From contig CALAMI010000002.1 of assembly GCA_937925685.1 (NCBI GenBank), positions 62,001 through 126,000 of the forward strand: DNA of 64,000 nt. Direction: 5' to 3'. The DNA comes from Candidatus Binatia bacterium (GTDB taxonomy: Bacteria; Desulfobacterota; Binatia; HRBIN30). The notes under the pieces are model-generated. The model had not been told where the DNA came from, searched no databases, and saw only the letters and a list, made by a program, of their open reading frames with translations. Each line of letters opens with the position of its first letter. Within the stretch, counting starts at the first letter, position 1. Below, piece after piece: positions 46,300 through 54,971 of this stretch. The position numbers and the translations under genes were made by a program.

Positions 46300-48212
46300 T
46301 ATTTGTAACTCCTGGTTGTCAGGTCAACGAATTCGAACCGCAAGGGTTCCACGTGACGAAGGGGCCGTTCGTTTTCCCCACGGTATTCCCAGGCCGCCAC
46401 ATGACAGAAGTTTTCGTCGTCGCGCTTGGCCTCTCCGTCTTCGGTTTGGAATTCCTCCCGGAAGTGACCTCCGCAAGATTCCTTGCGTTCCAGGGCATCC
46501 AAGCAGAGGAGTTCGGCGAACTCGAGAAAATCCGCCACACGGCCGGCCCGCTCCAGCGCTTGATTGATGCCCTCCGGACCACCGGTGACCCGCGCTTCAC
46601 GCCAAAAGCGCTCTCGGATCTTGGGAATTTCCTCCAAGGCGTGGCGCAAGCTTGCCTCACTGCGTGACATGCCACAGTTGTCCCACAGCAACTTGCCGAG
46701 TTCGCGGTGAAAAACGTCAACCGGGTGCTTGCCGTTGATCGCTAGGAGGCGTTCGATCCCTCGAAGGGTCCGTTCCTCGGCTTCGCGGAATTCAGGCTGG
46801 TCGGGGTCCGGCCGGGAGCGGCGGGAGCGGGCAAAGTAGTCGCCAATCGTGTAGGGCAAAATGAAATAGCCGTCAGCAAGGCCCTGCATGAGGGCACTGG
46901 CCCCTAAGCGGTTGGCGCCGTGGTCCGAGAAGTTCGCTTCGCCAATCACGAATAACCCCGGTAGATTGCTCATGAGGTTGTAATCTACCCACAGCCCTCC
47001 CATGGTGTAATGCACTGCTGGGTAAATCCGCATCGGTACTTTGTAGGGATCTTCATCGGTGATCTCGCGGTACATATCGAACAAATTGCCGTATCGCTCG
47101 CGAACGACATCGATGCCTAAGCGGCGAATCGCGTCGCTAAAATCGAGATACACGCCGAGACCGCCTGGCCCTACGCCCCGCCCTTCATCGCACACGCGCT
47201 TGGCCGCACGCGAAGCAATGTCCCGCGGCGCAAGATTGCCGTAACTCGGGTACATCCGCTCAAGGAAGTAATCGCGTTCTTCCTCAGGAATTTGCTCCGG
47301 TGGTCGGCTGTCCCCCTTTTTTTTGGGTACCCAGACCCGGCCATCGTTGCGCAACGATTCCGACATCAGCGTGAGTTTGCTCTGGTGCTCGCCGGTGACG
47401 GGAATACAGGTCGGATGAATTTGCGTGAAGCACGGGTTGGCAAAAAAGGCTCCGCGTTTGTAAGCGCGATAAGTCGCGGTGACGTTGGAATTCACCGCGT
47501 TGGTAGATAGATAAAAGACGTTTCCGTATCCTCCCGTCGCGAGCACCACTGCATCGGCGGCGTGACGTTGGATTTCACCGGTGACCAGGTTGCGCGTGAT
47601 GATCCCCTTGGCATGACCCTCCACGACCACGAGGTCGAGCATCTCGGTGCGAGGGTACATCTTGATTTGGCCGAGGCCAATCTGCCGGCACATTGCCGAG
47701 TAGGCGCCAAGCAAAAGTTGCTGCCCGGTCTGTCCGCGAGCGTAAAATGTCCGCGATACCTGGGCGCCGCCAAACGATCGGTTGGCCAATAAACCACCGT
47801 ACTCGCGCGCAAACGGGACCCCTTGGGCTACGCACTGGTCGATGATGTTCACCGACACTTGTGCCAGCCGATAAACATTGGCCTCGCGGGAACGGAAATC
47901 GCCGCCCTTGATGGTGTCGTAAAAAAGGCGCCAGACACTGTCGCCGTCGTTCTGATAGTTCTTTGCCGCATTGATGCCCCCTTGAGCGGCAATGCTGTGC
48001 GCGCGGCGCGGACTGTCGTGGAAGCAAAACGCCGAGACTTGGTAGCCAAGCTCTGCAAGGGTGGCTGCAGCCGACGCACCAGCCAAACCGGTACCGACGA
48101 CAATCACGTGATACTTGCGCTTGTTGGCGGGATTGACCAGCGCAAGCTGGTTGCGATGGCGATCCCACTTCTGTTCCAAAGGTCCCGCAGGAACATGTCC
48201 GTCGAGGATCAT
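46299..48212 (-). CDS. sdhA: Succinate dehydrogenase/fumarate reductase flavoprotein subunit
   Basis: 637 aa. [20 protein letters not shown] binds FAD, and the covalent flavin His lies in [16 protein letters not shown]. Substrate-site segments [11 protein letters not shown], the catalytic-Arg region and [11 protein letters not shown] are present. The internal RDIASRA helix matches the long B-type SdhA. Order sdhC-sdhA-sdhB, as in Bacteroidetes and epsilon/delta types. Oxidises succinate to fumarate. Confidence 0.98.
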   Translation of the reverse strand: MILDGHVPAGPLEQKWDRHRNQLALVNPANKRKYHVIVVGTGLAGASAAATLAELGYQVSAFCFHDSPRRAHSIAAQGGINAAKNYQNDGDSVWRLFYDTIKGGDFRSREANVYRLAQVSVNIIDQCVAQGVPFAREYGGLLANRSFGGAQVSRTFYARGQTGQQLLLGAYSAMCRQIGLGQIKMYPRTEMLDLVVVEGHAKGIITRNLVTGEIQRHAADAVVLATGGYGNVFYLSTNAVNSNVTATYRAYKRGAFFANPCFTQIHPTCIPVTGEHQSKLTLMSESLRNDGRVWVPKKKGDSRPPEQIPEEERDYFLERMYPSYGNLAPRDIASRAAKRVCDEGRGVGPGGLGVYLDFSDAIRRLGIDVVRERYGNLFDMYREITDEDPYKVPMRIYPAVHYTMGGLWVDYNLMSNLPGLFVIGEANFSDHGANRLGASALMQGLADGYFILPYTIGDYFARSRRSRPDPDQPEFREAEERTLRGIERLLAINGKHPVDVFHRELGKLLWDNCGMSRSEASLRHALEEIPKIRERFWREARVTGGPEGINQALERAGRVADFLEFAELLCLDALERKESCGGHFREEFQTEDGEAKRDDENFCHVAAWEYRGENERPLRHVEPLRFEFVDLTTRSYK

Positions 48213-48213
48213 C

Positions 48214-48909
48214 TCACTTCCCTACCACGGGATACGGAATCAATCCGGCCAGAACCGCGAGTGGAATCGAGCAGTTGCCGAGAAACACAATGAGGCTGAC
48301 GATCGGACCGAGCGCACGGATGATGCGATTGTACCGCGGGTGGTTCAGGCCAAAGGTCTGGAAGAAGCTCGACACCCCGTGCTGCAAGTGCAACAACAAC
48401 GGCACCATAGCTAGCAAGTAAGAAAGCGAAACTAACGGTTGACGAAAACCTAGGACGACCATCGCGTATACATCGTGCCGCCCTTTAGCGTCGTGAAGCT
48501 TGAAGTGGTCCGGGTGGGTAAGGCCAAAGGTGAAGTGCGCTAAGTGGTACACGATGAAGCCAGCTAAAATAACGCCACCCATGAACATCGTGCGCGCAGC
48601 GTACGTGGTTACTTGTGGAGACCACAGCTCGTAGGGCGTTGGCCGCGCAGCTCGGTTCAATTGCGTGATTCGCACTGCAGAAAGAACGTGCAGCAGAAAA
48701 GCGGCCAATAGTACGATCCGCGCCGCCCATAGGAGCAGGGGCATTTTCCGCAGCGACTCGGCATATGCGTTGATGGCGTCGGGACCGAGGTAAATCTGCA
48801 GGTTACCGAACATATGTACGACGACGAAGCCGGAGAGGACAAGCCCACTCGTGCCCATGAGCCACTTGAGGCCGACGGTCGAGCGGAACAGTGCACGAAA
48901 CCAAGTCAT
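48214..48909 (-). CDS. sdhC: Succinate dehydrogenase cytochrome b subunit (single, type B)
   Basis: About 231 aa with five hydrophobic helices. Heme-ligand His candidates lie in [30 protein letters not shown] and [20 protein letters not shown], as in di-heme fused SdhC/SdhD-type subunits. ATG 48909 (MTWFRAL) is preferred to the TTG five codons upstream. It is first in sdhC-sdhA-sdhB, with a palindrome 36 bases upstream. Confidence 0.95.
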   Translation of the reverse strand: MTWFRALFRSTVGLKWLMGTSGLVLSGFVVVHMFGNLQIYLGPDAINAYAESLRKMPLLLWAARIVLLAAFLLHVLSAVRITQLNRAARPTPYELWSPQVTTYAARTMFMGGVILAGFIVYHLAHFTFGLTHPDHFKLHDAKGRHDVYAMVVLGFRQPLVSLSYLLAMVPLLLHLQHGVSSFFQTFGLNHPRYNRIIRALGPIVSLIVFLGNCSIPLAVLAGLIPYPVVGK

Positions 48910-48944
48910 GGTCGATCCGTACAACTCCTGGCTCCTACCAAAAC

Positions 48945-48989
48945 TGAACAGGTGTTCAACTAAATTGGATCGCTATTCTTTTCATGCAA
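48945..48989 (-). promoter_or_regulatory. Palindromic operator and weak promoter ahead of sdhC
   Basis: A perfect 14-base palindrome, TGAACA-CC-TGTTCA, occupies 48945-48958 (36 bases before the sdhC ATG). On the minus strand a TTGCAT (48989-48984), 17-base spacer and AATTTA (48966-48961) could form a poor sigma70 promoter. If so, the palindrome lies around the transcription start, where a TetR-like repressor would act. Promoter match is weak. Confidence 0.4.
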
Positions 48990-49730
48990 AGTATTAGCGG
49001 ACTGCCATCTTGACGAACGGTCAGGATGTTTCTTGGGAAGGGCTTTTTTCTAGCGGCGATCGACGAGCGAGAGAAGCAAACGGTGCTCCGTCGCTGCTTT
49101 ACGCGGACCGCGGTCAGTAGAGATGCCGGGAGCGAGGCAACCCCTGCACTGGAGGAGTGGTTATGCGAAGGGGCAGGAGTTTGCGCGGATCCATGGTGGG
49201 TTGGTGGTGCGGCGGTGGAATTCCGATGTGCCGACGTCGGCGGGGTCACGGGTCCTGCCAACCTTAGGTGGCAGGTCCACGCCGGGATTCGCTGGCGACG
49301 CACGTTTGCCTGAAGTCTTGCCGCTGCCCGCCGTCACACGACCCTTGTGTGCGTTTGGCGAGGGCGTGGCGGCGGCCGCAGTTAGCGCCTGCGTATCCTC
49401 TCACCCTCGAGCGAACGAGCGGCTGACAGGGGTCCTGCTCGGCGGATGAGCAACCCCGAACTCTATCCTTGCTGGCAGGCGGAGTGGTTGGCGCGCCGTC
49501 ACGCAACAGCGTGGCCCAGAAATGGATGAGTTGACGCTGGGAATGCTTGCAGCCGCGGAGGAACGGCCCGCATGCATTGCTGGCGAGGGGTTACCGTTTC
49601 GTGTGGTTCGAGCCAGAGTTGAGTTTGGCATTGCAGCGCGAGGTGTGTCGCAAGGGTCCGAACGGAACCCGCGTGCAAGCGATGGGCAACGTGGTAGGCC
49701 CGAAAACGTAATTTTGTTACACGCTCATCG
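48990..49730. other. Intergenic region between sdhC promoter and crotonase gene
   Basis: About 740 bases. Contains a 12-base perfect palindrome GCCGACGTCGGC at 49230-49241 and a strong hairpin at 49254-49275 (CCTGCC-A-ACC paired with GGT-GGCAGG). Frames such as 49026-49313 (95 codons) show no family features. No tRNA seen. Confidence 0.5.
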
Positions 49731-50522
49731 ATGGTCCCAAAATTTGAACACCTGTGCCTCGATCGCGATGGAGCCGTGTTGTGGGTCACGATCGATCGTC
49801 CTGACTGTCGTAATGCGTTAAGCTTGCAGACGTGGGCCGAATTGCACGACGCCGTGCGTTGGGCGAGTCGAGAGGAATTTCGCGTGTTGGTGATCACCGG
49901 GAGTGGCAGGGAGGCGTTCGTCTCGGGCGCCGACATTCGTGAATTCCCGGTTGCACGAGCGAACCCGCAGCAAGCGGTGGAATACGACCGGGTGAGTCAC
50001 GCGGCGCTATTGGCGATCACCGAAATCGAGCAGCCGGTGATCGCCCGAATCAATGGGCTGTGCTTTGGAGGGGGCGTAGCCCTCGCGCTTGCCTGCGATA
50101 TCCGGCTAGCGACGGCCGATGCCCGCTTTTGCATTCCAGCCGTTCGCCTAGGTCTTTCGTACCCTTTGGCAACGGGAATCGTGCCCCTCGTGCGCACCAT
50201 GGGGCCAAGTGCGGCGGCGGATTTGCTGTTGTCGGGCCGAGTTGTCGGGGCCGAAGAAGCTCTCGCACTGGGTTTGCTGAGTCGAGTCGTCCCGATGGCG
50301 GAGCTCGATCGTGAAACCCGTGCCTATGCGGAACGTCTGGCGGCTGCTGCTCCCCTCACGCTTGCTGCCCACAAAGCTGCGATCCGTGCTTTGATGGCCG
50401 AGGTGCCGCTGGGGTTGGAAGTCGTGGAAGAGAAAATCCGCCGTTGTTTCGCCAGCGAAGATTACCGCGAAGGAGTCGAGGCCTTCTTAGGGAAGCGTAA
50501 GCCTCAGTTCCGCGGCCGCTGA
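49731..50522 (+). CDS. Enoyl-CoA hydratase/isomerase family protein lacking both usual catalytic glutamates
   Basis: 263 aa, crotonase fold. Oxyanion-hole segments are present (EAFVSGADI and NGLCFGGGVALA). The two Glu of hydratases (in GGCELA and QPEILLG of rat ECH) are both Ala here: GGGVALALACD and CIPAVRLGL. So it is probably not a hydratase; a dehalogenase-, isomerase-, thioesterase- or ligase-like crotonase is possible. CoA binding is inferred by fold. Start ATG 49731. Convergent with the SDR. Confidence 0.85.
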   Translation: MVPKFEHLCLDRDGAVLWVTIDRPDCRNALSLQTWAELHDAVRWASREEFRVLVITGSGREAFVSGADIREFPVARANPQQAVEYDRVSHAALLAITEIEQPVIARINGLCFGGGVALALACDIRLATADARFCIPAVRLGLSYPLATGIVPLVRTMGPSAAADLLLSGRVVGAEEALALGLLSRVVPMAELDRETRAYAERLAAAAPLTLAAHKAAIRALMAEVPLGLEVVEEKIRRCFASEDYREGVEAFLGKRKPQFRGR

Positions 50523-50533
50523 GCCCCCTAGCC

Positions 50534-51349
50534 TTACATGTAAAAGCCCCCGTTGGGGGACAACACTTGCCCGACGGTGTAACTCGAATCGTCGCTCGCA
50601 AGGTACAAGGCGACGGCGGCCACTTCGTCCGTGGTGCCGAAGCGGCCGATGGGAGCTTGTAGTGCAATCAGGTGTTTGAGCGCAGGATCCATTTCCGCCA
50701 GAAGCGGGGTATCGATGAACCCTGGCGCTATGGCGTTGACGTACACGCCACAGTGAATGGCTTCTCGAGCGATGGCCTTGGTCAAGCCAATGATGCCGGC
50801 CTTCGCTGCGGAGTACGCGGCTGCGCCGGCCAGCCCAGCCAGACCGGCCACCGAGGCCATGTTGATGATTTTCCCGTACCGCTGCGCTTCCATCAGTTTG
50901 AGCGCTTCACGCGTACAATAAAACGTCCCGTCGAGATGGACCGCCAAGGTGCGACGCCACTCCATGTCGGTCACGTTTTGCGACACGGCCAGAGGTTCCG
51001 GCGTTGCGAGGCCCTGAAGCCGCTGCATGTGAGCCTCTATGAGCCGTTGCTGTCTGGAGCTGTCGAGGACAACAATCCCTGCGTTATTGACGAGAATGTC
51101 CAGCCGGTGCCACTGAGCAGCGAGTTCCTCGAACATCGCGCGAACTTCGACGGAGTCGGATACATCGGCGCAAAATGCCAAGGCATCTCGTCCGAGGGAA
51201 CGAATCTCCTCGGCGACCCCCTCCACACCTTCGCGGCGAATGTCGTTCACGGCCACGGCCGCCCCTTCGCGGGCGAAGCACAATGCGATGGCTCGACCGA
51301 TTCCAGACCCTGCACCCGTTACTAGGGCTTTGCGCTGCGCTAGCTTCAT
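50534..51349 (-). CDS. Short-chain dehydrogenase/reductase (FabG-like) with an insertion
   Basis: 271 aa. TGAGSGIGRAIAL (NAD(P) binding), NNAG, ASVAGLAG, YSAAKAG (catalytic Tyr/Lys) and APGFIDTPLL are present. Between beta-4/NNAG and the active-site helix there is an added segment (DSSRQQRLIEAHMQRLQGLATPEPL) not usual in FabG. GGAGG ribosome site before ATG 51349; longer frames from 51643 overlap the divergent DHH gene. A beta-oxidation or alcohol dehydrogenase role with the adjacent crotonase is inferred. Confidence 0.9.
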   Translation of the reverse strand: MKLAQRKALVTGAGSGIGRAIALCFAREGAAVAVNDIRREGVEGVAEEIRSLGRDALAFCADVSDSVEVRAMFEELAAQWHRLDILVNNAGIVVLDSSRQQRLIEAHMQRLQGLATPEPLAVSQNVTDMEWRRTLAVHLDGTFYCTREALKLMEAQRYGKIINMASVAGLAGLAGAAAYSAAKAGIIGLTKAIAREAIHCGVYVNAIAPGFIDTPLLAEMDPALKHLIALQAPIGRFGTTDEVAAVALYLASDDSSYTVGQVLSPNGGFYM

Positions 51350-51400
51350 CGATGTCTGCCTCCTTTTGTTGCGACGATTGGTACGCCATAATGACAAATC

Positions 51401-52378
51401 GTGACCGGGAAAAGCCGACAGCGAATTGTTCACGTAGTCAGCCATGGCCCACAATGCCTCGATGGGGTCACCGCAGCGGTGGTCGTGGCTTCCTTTCACC
51501 CCGATAGCGAAGTGCAAGCGGAATTTTGCAGCAACACCGGCGTGAATCGCACCCTCCGCCACTTCCCTTGCGAACCCGAGGCGGCCGAGCACGAAATTTG
51601 GATAACGGACATCTCGTGGACCGATCCAGAGGTGGATCAGCACCTAACCCAGCTGCAAAAGCGAGGGGTGCGGTTATTTTGGATCGACCATCATCGCACT
51701 GCGCTCGAACGCTACCGCAGCGGTAGTGTGCAGGTGCCCTTCACCGACGTTGTTTTGGACGAATCCTTCGCTGCTTCGCGCTTGGCGTATGAATATCTGC
51801 GTCGCAACCGCCCTCTGCAGGTCGAGCCGACGGGGCTTTCGCAGCTAGTCGCCATGGCGGACGATAACGACCGCTGGCTGCACCAAATGCCCGATTCGCA
51901 TGCCTTGGCCTTGGCGGTCCATGCATTGAACGACCTTGCCGCTTACCAAGAGTTGTTCGAATTCGCTCGTACTGGGAAGTGGACGCCGCGCTTGCGCGCC
52001 GCTTACGAAATAGCCCGGCAAGATGTAGCTCGGAGTATTGCAACTGCGGAGCGCAGTCGGGTGGAAAGACCGTTGCCGGGGTGCGGCGTTGTTTTGGTTG
52101 CCGCTGTGTGCGACGGCTACCCTAGCGAGGTTGCCGAACACTGGAACCGACATGCGGAAAACGCGGTCTTTGTGTTTTTCGACTTGCGCACCCAGAGTGT
52201 AAGTTTCCGGCGTTCTCCTGATTGCCAGGTGGATTTGTCGCAGGTGGCCAAGAGGCTTGGTGGGGGTGGGCATCCTGCAGCTGCAGGATGCGAGGTGCCC
52301 GCTGTACTGCAGGGGATCGCCCGCGCGCTGGCGCAGGAAGTCGAGCCAACGTTGCTGGAAGTGTGGCAAAGTACATGA
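51401..52378 (+). CDS. DHH-family phosphoesterase
   Basis: 325 aa, GTG start. Motif I-like HGPQCLDGVTAAVVVA, the DHH triad in WIDHHRTAL, and a C-terminal DHHA1 with RLGGGGHPAAAGCEV. Architecture like NrnA/oligoribonuclease-type or cyclic-dinucleotide phosphoesterases; ESFAASRLAYEYLRR and ADDNDRW are additional family-like stretches. Motif I has QCLDG where many members have DCDG, so metal binding may differ. Diverges from the SDR with a 51-base gap. Substrate unknown: nanoRNA, pAp or c-di-AMP. Confidence 0.85.
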   Translation: MTGKSRQRIVHVVSHGPQCLDGVTAAVVVASFHPDSEVQAEFCSNTGVNRTLRHFPCEPEAAEHEIWITDISWTDPEVDQHLTQLQKRGVRLFWIDHHRTALERYRSGSVQVPFTDVVLDESFAASRLAYEYLRRNRPLQVEPTGLSQLVAMADDNDRWLHQMPDSHALALAVHALNDLAAYQELFEFARTGKWTPRLRAAYEIARQDVARSIATAERSRVERPLPGCGVVLVAAVCDGYPSEVAEHWNRHAENAVFVFFDLRTQSVSFRRSPDCQVDLSQVAKRLGGGGHPAAAGCEVPAVLQGIARALAQEVEPTLLEVWQST

Positions 52379-52759
52379 GCCGCTGGCACACGCTCGCGCA
52401 AGCATTTGCGAACGATTCATGGGCAAACCACACCACGGGAAAGCAAGTTGACGGTTAAGGGAGCCTGCGAGGGCAGCGGTGCCCGGAGGAATTCGTTCGA
52501 GCTGGCTTGCTTGTATGCAGCGTGCCTCGAGAGCAAGCCTCGATTGCAGCCTGGCACGACCAGGGCTTGCGATCCTGCGTAAGTGTTAGCCTGCCCGGCT
52601 GTGGCCGGCGGCTTCATAACCCCTGTACAATTTTGTCAGGACAGGTTGCCGACGCTGTACAAACTGCATGGAAGTGTGCAATAAGCACGGCGCCTGCTTG
52701 CGGGCCGAGCGATGGCATCGGCATTGCTGGCAAGCATGGTGTGGAGGAGGTGGTGGAAG
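52379..52759 (+). promoter_or_regulatory. Upstream region of the small gene with repeated TGTACAA boxes
   Basis: CTGTACAA occurs at 52623-52630 and 52655-52662, 32 bases apart (about three helical turns), and a TGTCAGGACA palindrome sits between (52634-52643). TTGTCA (52633-52638), a 17-base spacer and TGTACA (52656-52661) could be a weak promoter for the gene at 52760. The remaining part of the gap shows nothing recognisable. Confidence 0.35.
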
Positions 52760-53059
52760 ATGGCACGAGGTCAGTTACAGCCGGTTCAGCCGAGGCGGCG
52801 GGCACTGGCTGCGGAGGAACTACTCATGCTTGCCGTATTAGAGCAGGCTGTAGCCGACCTCGACCATCCTTGCCCGGCGATTCGCGCCGACGCGGACGCG
52901 TATATTTTCTCCTACGATCCGGACTACAGTATTTTCAGCTTCGACTCGGTGTGCCGGTACTTTAACATTTCGCCGTCCGCCGTGCGTCAAGCGCTCAAGA
53001 ATCGGCCACGCCGGCTACTGCGGGGCAAAGGCCCGAGGTCGTACCGAAGCGCGGCATAG
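52760..53059 (+). CDS. Small HTH-like protein of unknown function, related to 53807-54184
   Basis: 99 aa (ATG 52760 after GGAGGAGG; an ATG at 52712 is possible). The core AEELLMLAVLEQAV, IFSYDPDYSIFSFDSVC and FNISPSAVRQAL aligns with RRLMLAVLQDAL, IFSSDQRWWYSFENIC and LGFDSAYLRRQV of the protein at 53807-54184. The final part looks like a helix-turn-helix and is followed by an Arg/Lys-rich tail. A DNA- or RNA-binding role is inferred, not shown. It is convergent with coaE. Confidence 0.7.
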   Translation: MARGQLQPVQPRRRALAAEELLMLAVLEQAVADLDHPCPAIRADADAYIFSYDPDYSIFSFDSVCRYFNISPSAVRQALKNRPRRLLRGKGPRSYRSAA

Positions 53060-53087
53060 TCCAACGCTGCAAGCAGGAACTTTCGTC

Positions 53088-53681
53088 TCAGCAGTCGCGT
53101 GCAAGCGCTTCTTCGAGTTGCTTGCGCAATTGCGCAAGCGAGCCTGAGTTTTCTATGACGACGTGGGCGTAGGCTCGTCTCGCCGCATCATTCATTTGCG
53201 CTCGTTGGCGCGCCTCGACTTCTGACGGTGTCATCGCGCGCTGGCGCTGCAGGCGTTGGAGCACGAGCTCGGGCGGAGCTGTGATTAGCCAGACTTGATC
53301 GACAAGCTCTTGCCATCCGGCTTCGAGCAACAGTGCTGCTTCGAGTACGACCAAGTGCACCTGACCACGGCAACGAAACGCGTCGATGCGACGGCGAATT
53401 TCCTCCGTGACCAGTGGGTGGACAATGCCTTCTAGCCGGCGCCTCGCTTGTGGTTCGGCAAACACAATTGCAGCGAGCTTTTTCCGGTCGATGGTCCCGT
53501 CGGGGCCGACAATATCGCTGCCGAAGGTGGAAACCACTGCGTCCCACCCCGTAGTACCCGGAGCATACACCTCGTGCGCGACCTTGTCCGCGTCGATCAC
53601 CGCAGCGCCCATTTCAGCGAGAATTTGTGCGGCAGCCGATTTTCCGCTGCCGATACCGCCGGTGAGACCTATGACTTTCAT
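53088..53681 (-). CDS. coaE: Dephospho-CoA kinase
   Basis: Last step of CoA synthesis. 197 aa. P-loop GLTGGIGSGKSAAAQ, DADKVAHEVYAPG for substrate binding, and LVVLEAALLLEAGW. Start MKVIGLTGG at 53681 rather than the 13-codon longer frame. Together with panBCD it gives the window two parts of the CoA pathway, though unlinked. Lies between two small paralogous genes. Confidence 0.96.
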   Translation of the reverse strand: MKVIGLTGGIGSGKSAAAQILAEMGAAVIDADKVAHEVYAPGTTGWDAVVSTFGSDIVGPDGTIDRKKLAAIVFAEPQARRRLEGIVHPLVTEEIRRRIDAFRCRGQVHLVVLEAALLLEAGWQELVDQVWLITAPPELVLQRLQRQRAMTPSEVEARQRAQMNDAARRAYAHVVIENSGSLAQLRKQLEEALARDC

Positions 53682-53806
53682 GCCAGCGGTGTTCGCATAA
53701 ACCGACCAGCCAAGCGGCACAAGGCAGGGCGGGAACAGCCAGAGGCCGCGCGGTTCGTGGCTTTAAAGCGGCCAGCCCCTTTCGATTGATTGGCCCCACC
53801 GCGCAG

Positions 53807-54184
53807 TTAACGCGCACGCACTCGGCGACGCGGCAGTTTCTGGTTTTGTGCCCAACCCTGCGGGTCGGCAATGGCCTGGGCGTGCCATTGCTCGACTTGC
53901 CGCCGCAGGTAAGCGGAGTCGAAGCCCAGCACTTCGCAAATGTTCTCGAACGAGTACCACCAGCGCTGGTCAGAACTAAAGATCCACTCGCGCGCTTCCG
54001 AAAAAATCTGTCGGCCGCGACTGTCTCGTGCAAAGGCGTATTTGCGATAGCACTCTAGCGCGTCTTGCAGCACCGCGAGCATCAGCCGCCGCTCCGGGTA
54101 CGCCGCACTGCCTTGCCCAAAGTTGGCGTAAAACTGCACGGGTACCAAAGCGTCAGGCTCGAATAAACCATGACTTCGCTCCAT
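53807..54184 (-). CDS. Small protein of unknown function, HTH-like, paralogue of 52760-53059
   Basis: 125 aa. ATG 54184 has GGAGGGGAG upstream. N-terminus MERSHGLFEPDALVPVQF, then YPERRLMLAVLQDALECYRKY, an ARDSRGRQIFSEAREWIFSSD block, and SFENICEVLGFDSAYLRRQVEQW, which resembles a helix-turn-helix. It ends in an Arg-rich tail. The block IFSEAREWIF is missing from the shorter paralogue. Similar proteins are, from memory, common in deltaproteobacteria-like genomes, with no known role. It lies between coaE and HU on the same strand. Confidence 0.75.
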   Translation of the reverse strand: MERSHGLFEPDALVPVQFYANFGQGSAAYPERRLMLAVLQDALECYRKYAFARDSRGRQIFSEAREWIFSSDQRWWYSFENICEVLGFDSAYLRRQVEQWHAQAIADPQGWAQNQKLPRRRVRAR

Positions 54185-54334
54185 GGTGCGACTCCCCTCC
54201 GCATTCAGTTCAGGGACTTTTTGTCCCAAAGGAGCAGAGCAAGAAAGCCCCTGTTGCCCTCAATGTGCTTTCCCCAAGCGTTTCTGGCCGTTGGTTTTCC
54301 GATCGCCCATGCTTTGCGGCAATGGCGTTGCTGC

Positions 54335-54625
54335 TTACTTTTTGGGTTTCGTGCCCAGGACTGATTCCTTGAAACTCTTGGCCACTGTGAACCGAACCTT
54401 TTTTCGCGCTGGAATCTTGATGGGCTCGCCTGTTTGAGGGTTGCGACCCGTGCGCGCCTTGGTTTGTACCTTACGGAAGATGCCCAGCCCGGGAATCTTC
54501 ACCGGGTCCCCTTTTTTGACCGTATTCACCGTGAGGTCTACGAGAGTTTGCAAGACGGTATCAGCTTGCCGTTTTGTAATTCCGGCTGAGTCTGCGAGTT
54601 TCTGCACCAGTTGCGATTTCGTCAT
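54335..54625 (-). CDS. hup: DNA-binding protein HU
   Basis: 96 aa nucleoid protein. MTKSQLVQKLADSAGITKRQADTVL start, GDPVKIPGLGIF and the DNA-arm RTGRNPQTGEPI, then VRFTVAKSFKESV. GGAGAGGAG ribosome site before ATG 54625. It is more HU- than IHF-like by the RNPQTGE arm. Confidence 0.95.
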   Translation of the reverse strand: MTKSQLVQKLADSAGITKRQADTVLQTLVDLTVNTVKKGDPVKIPGLGIFRKVQTKARTGRNPQTGEPIKIPARKKVRFTVAKSFKESVLGTKPKK

Positions 54626-54968
54626 ACTCTCTCCTCTCCCCTCGCTCGAATTCAGTGTTGACCACGCCGCGCACAACCGGCGAGACAAAATGATCGGAGC
54701 ACTTGTGCAACGGAATGGCGCTTCAAGTCAAGAAAGTCGAGCGACTTTTTTGCCCGCTTCGTTAGAAAAGTTCGACTGGGATGGGGTTCCCCGGCCACTG
54801 GTGGGAAAGCCGACCCACAAGTTGCCGTCCCGCGGCTCTAGCCAGGGCAGCGACTACACCAGCGGCGACTGCTCCAGGCGGATCCCAACGTCAGGGAAAT
54901 GCAGTGTGCCCTTGGAGGCAACGGCATAGCCTTACGAGTTGCCTTGACCGGCCTTAGCGGTGGGCCGG
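54626..54968. other. Region between HU and inositol phosphate synthase
   Basis: No gene. Holds a 6-bp hairpin AAAGTC-GAGC-GACTTT at 54733-54748 with extra T's on the plus strand, and the promoter area of hup, in which I see no convincing boxes. Confidence 0.5.
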
Positions 54969-54971
54969 TCA
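54945..54971 (-). terminator. Hairpin at the end of the inositol phosphate synthase gene
   Basis: TGACCGGCC at 54945-54953 is the perfect inverse of GGCCGGTCA at 54963-54971, a 9-bp stem with a 9-base loop that overlaps the stop codon. No T-run, so it may be a processing or Rho-related structure rather than an intrinsic terminator. Confidence 0.4.

Noticed and set aside
49026-49313. 95-codon frame in the sdhC-crotonase gap
   Set aside because: No family features; contains the palindrome and hairpin region, and no ribosome site was clear.
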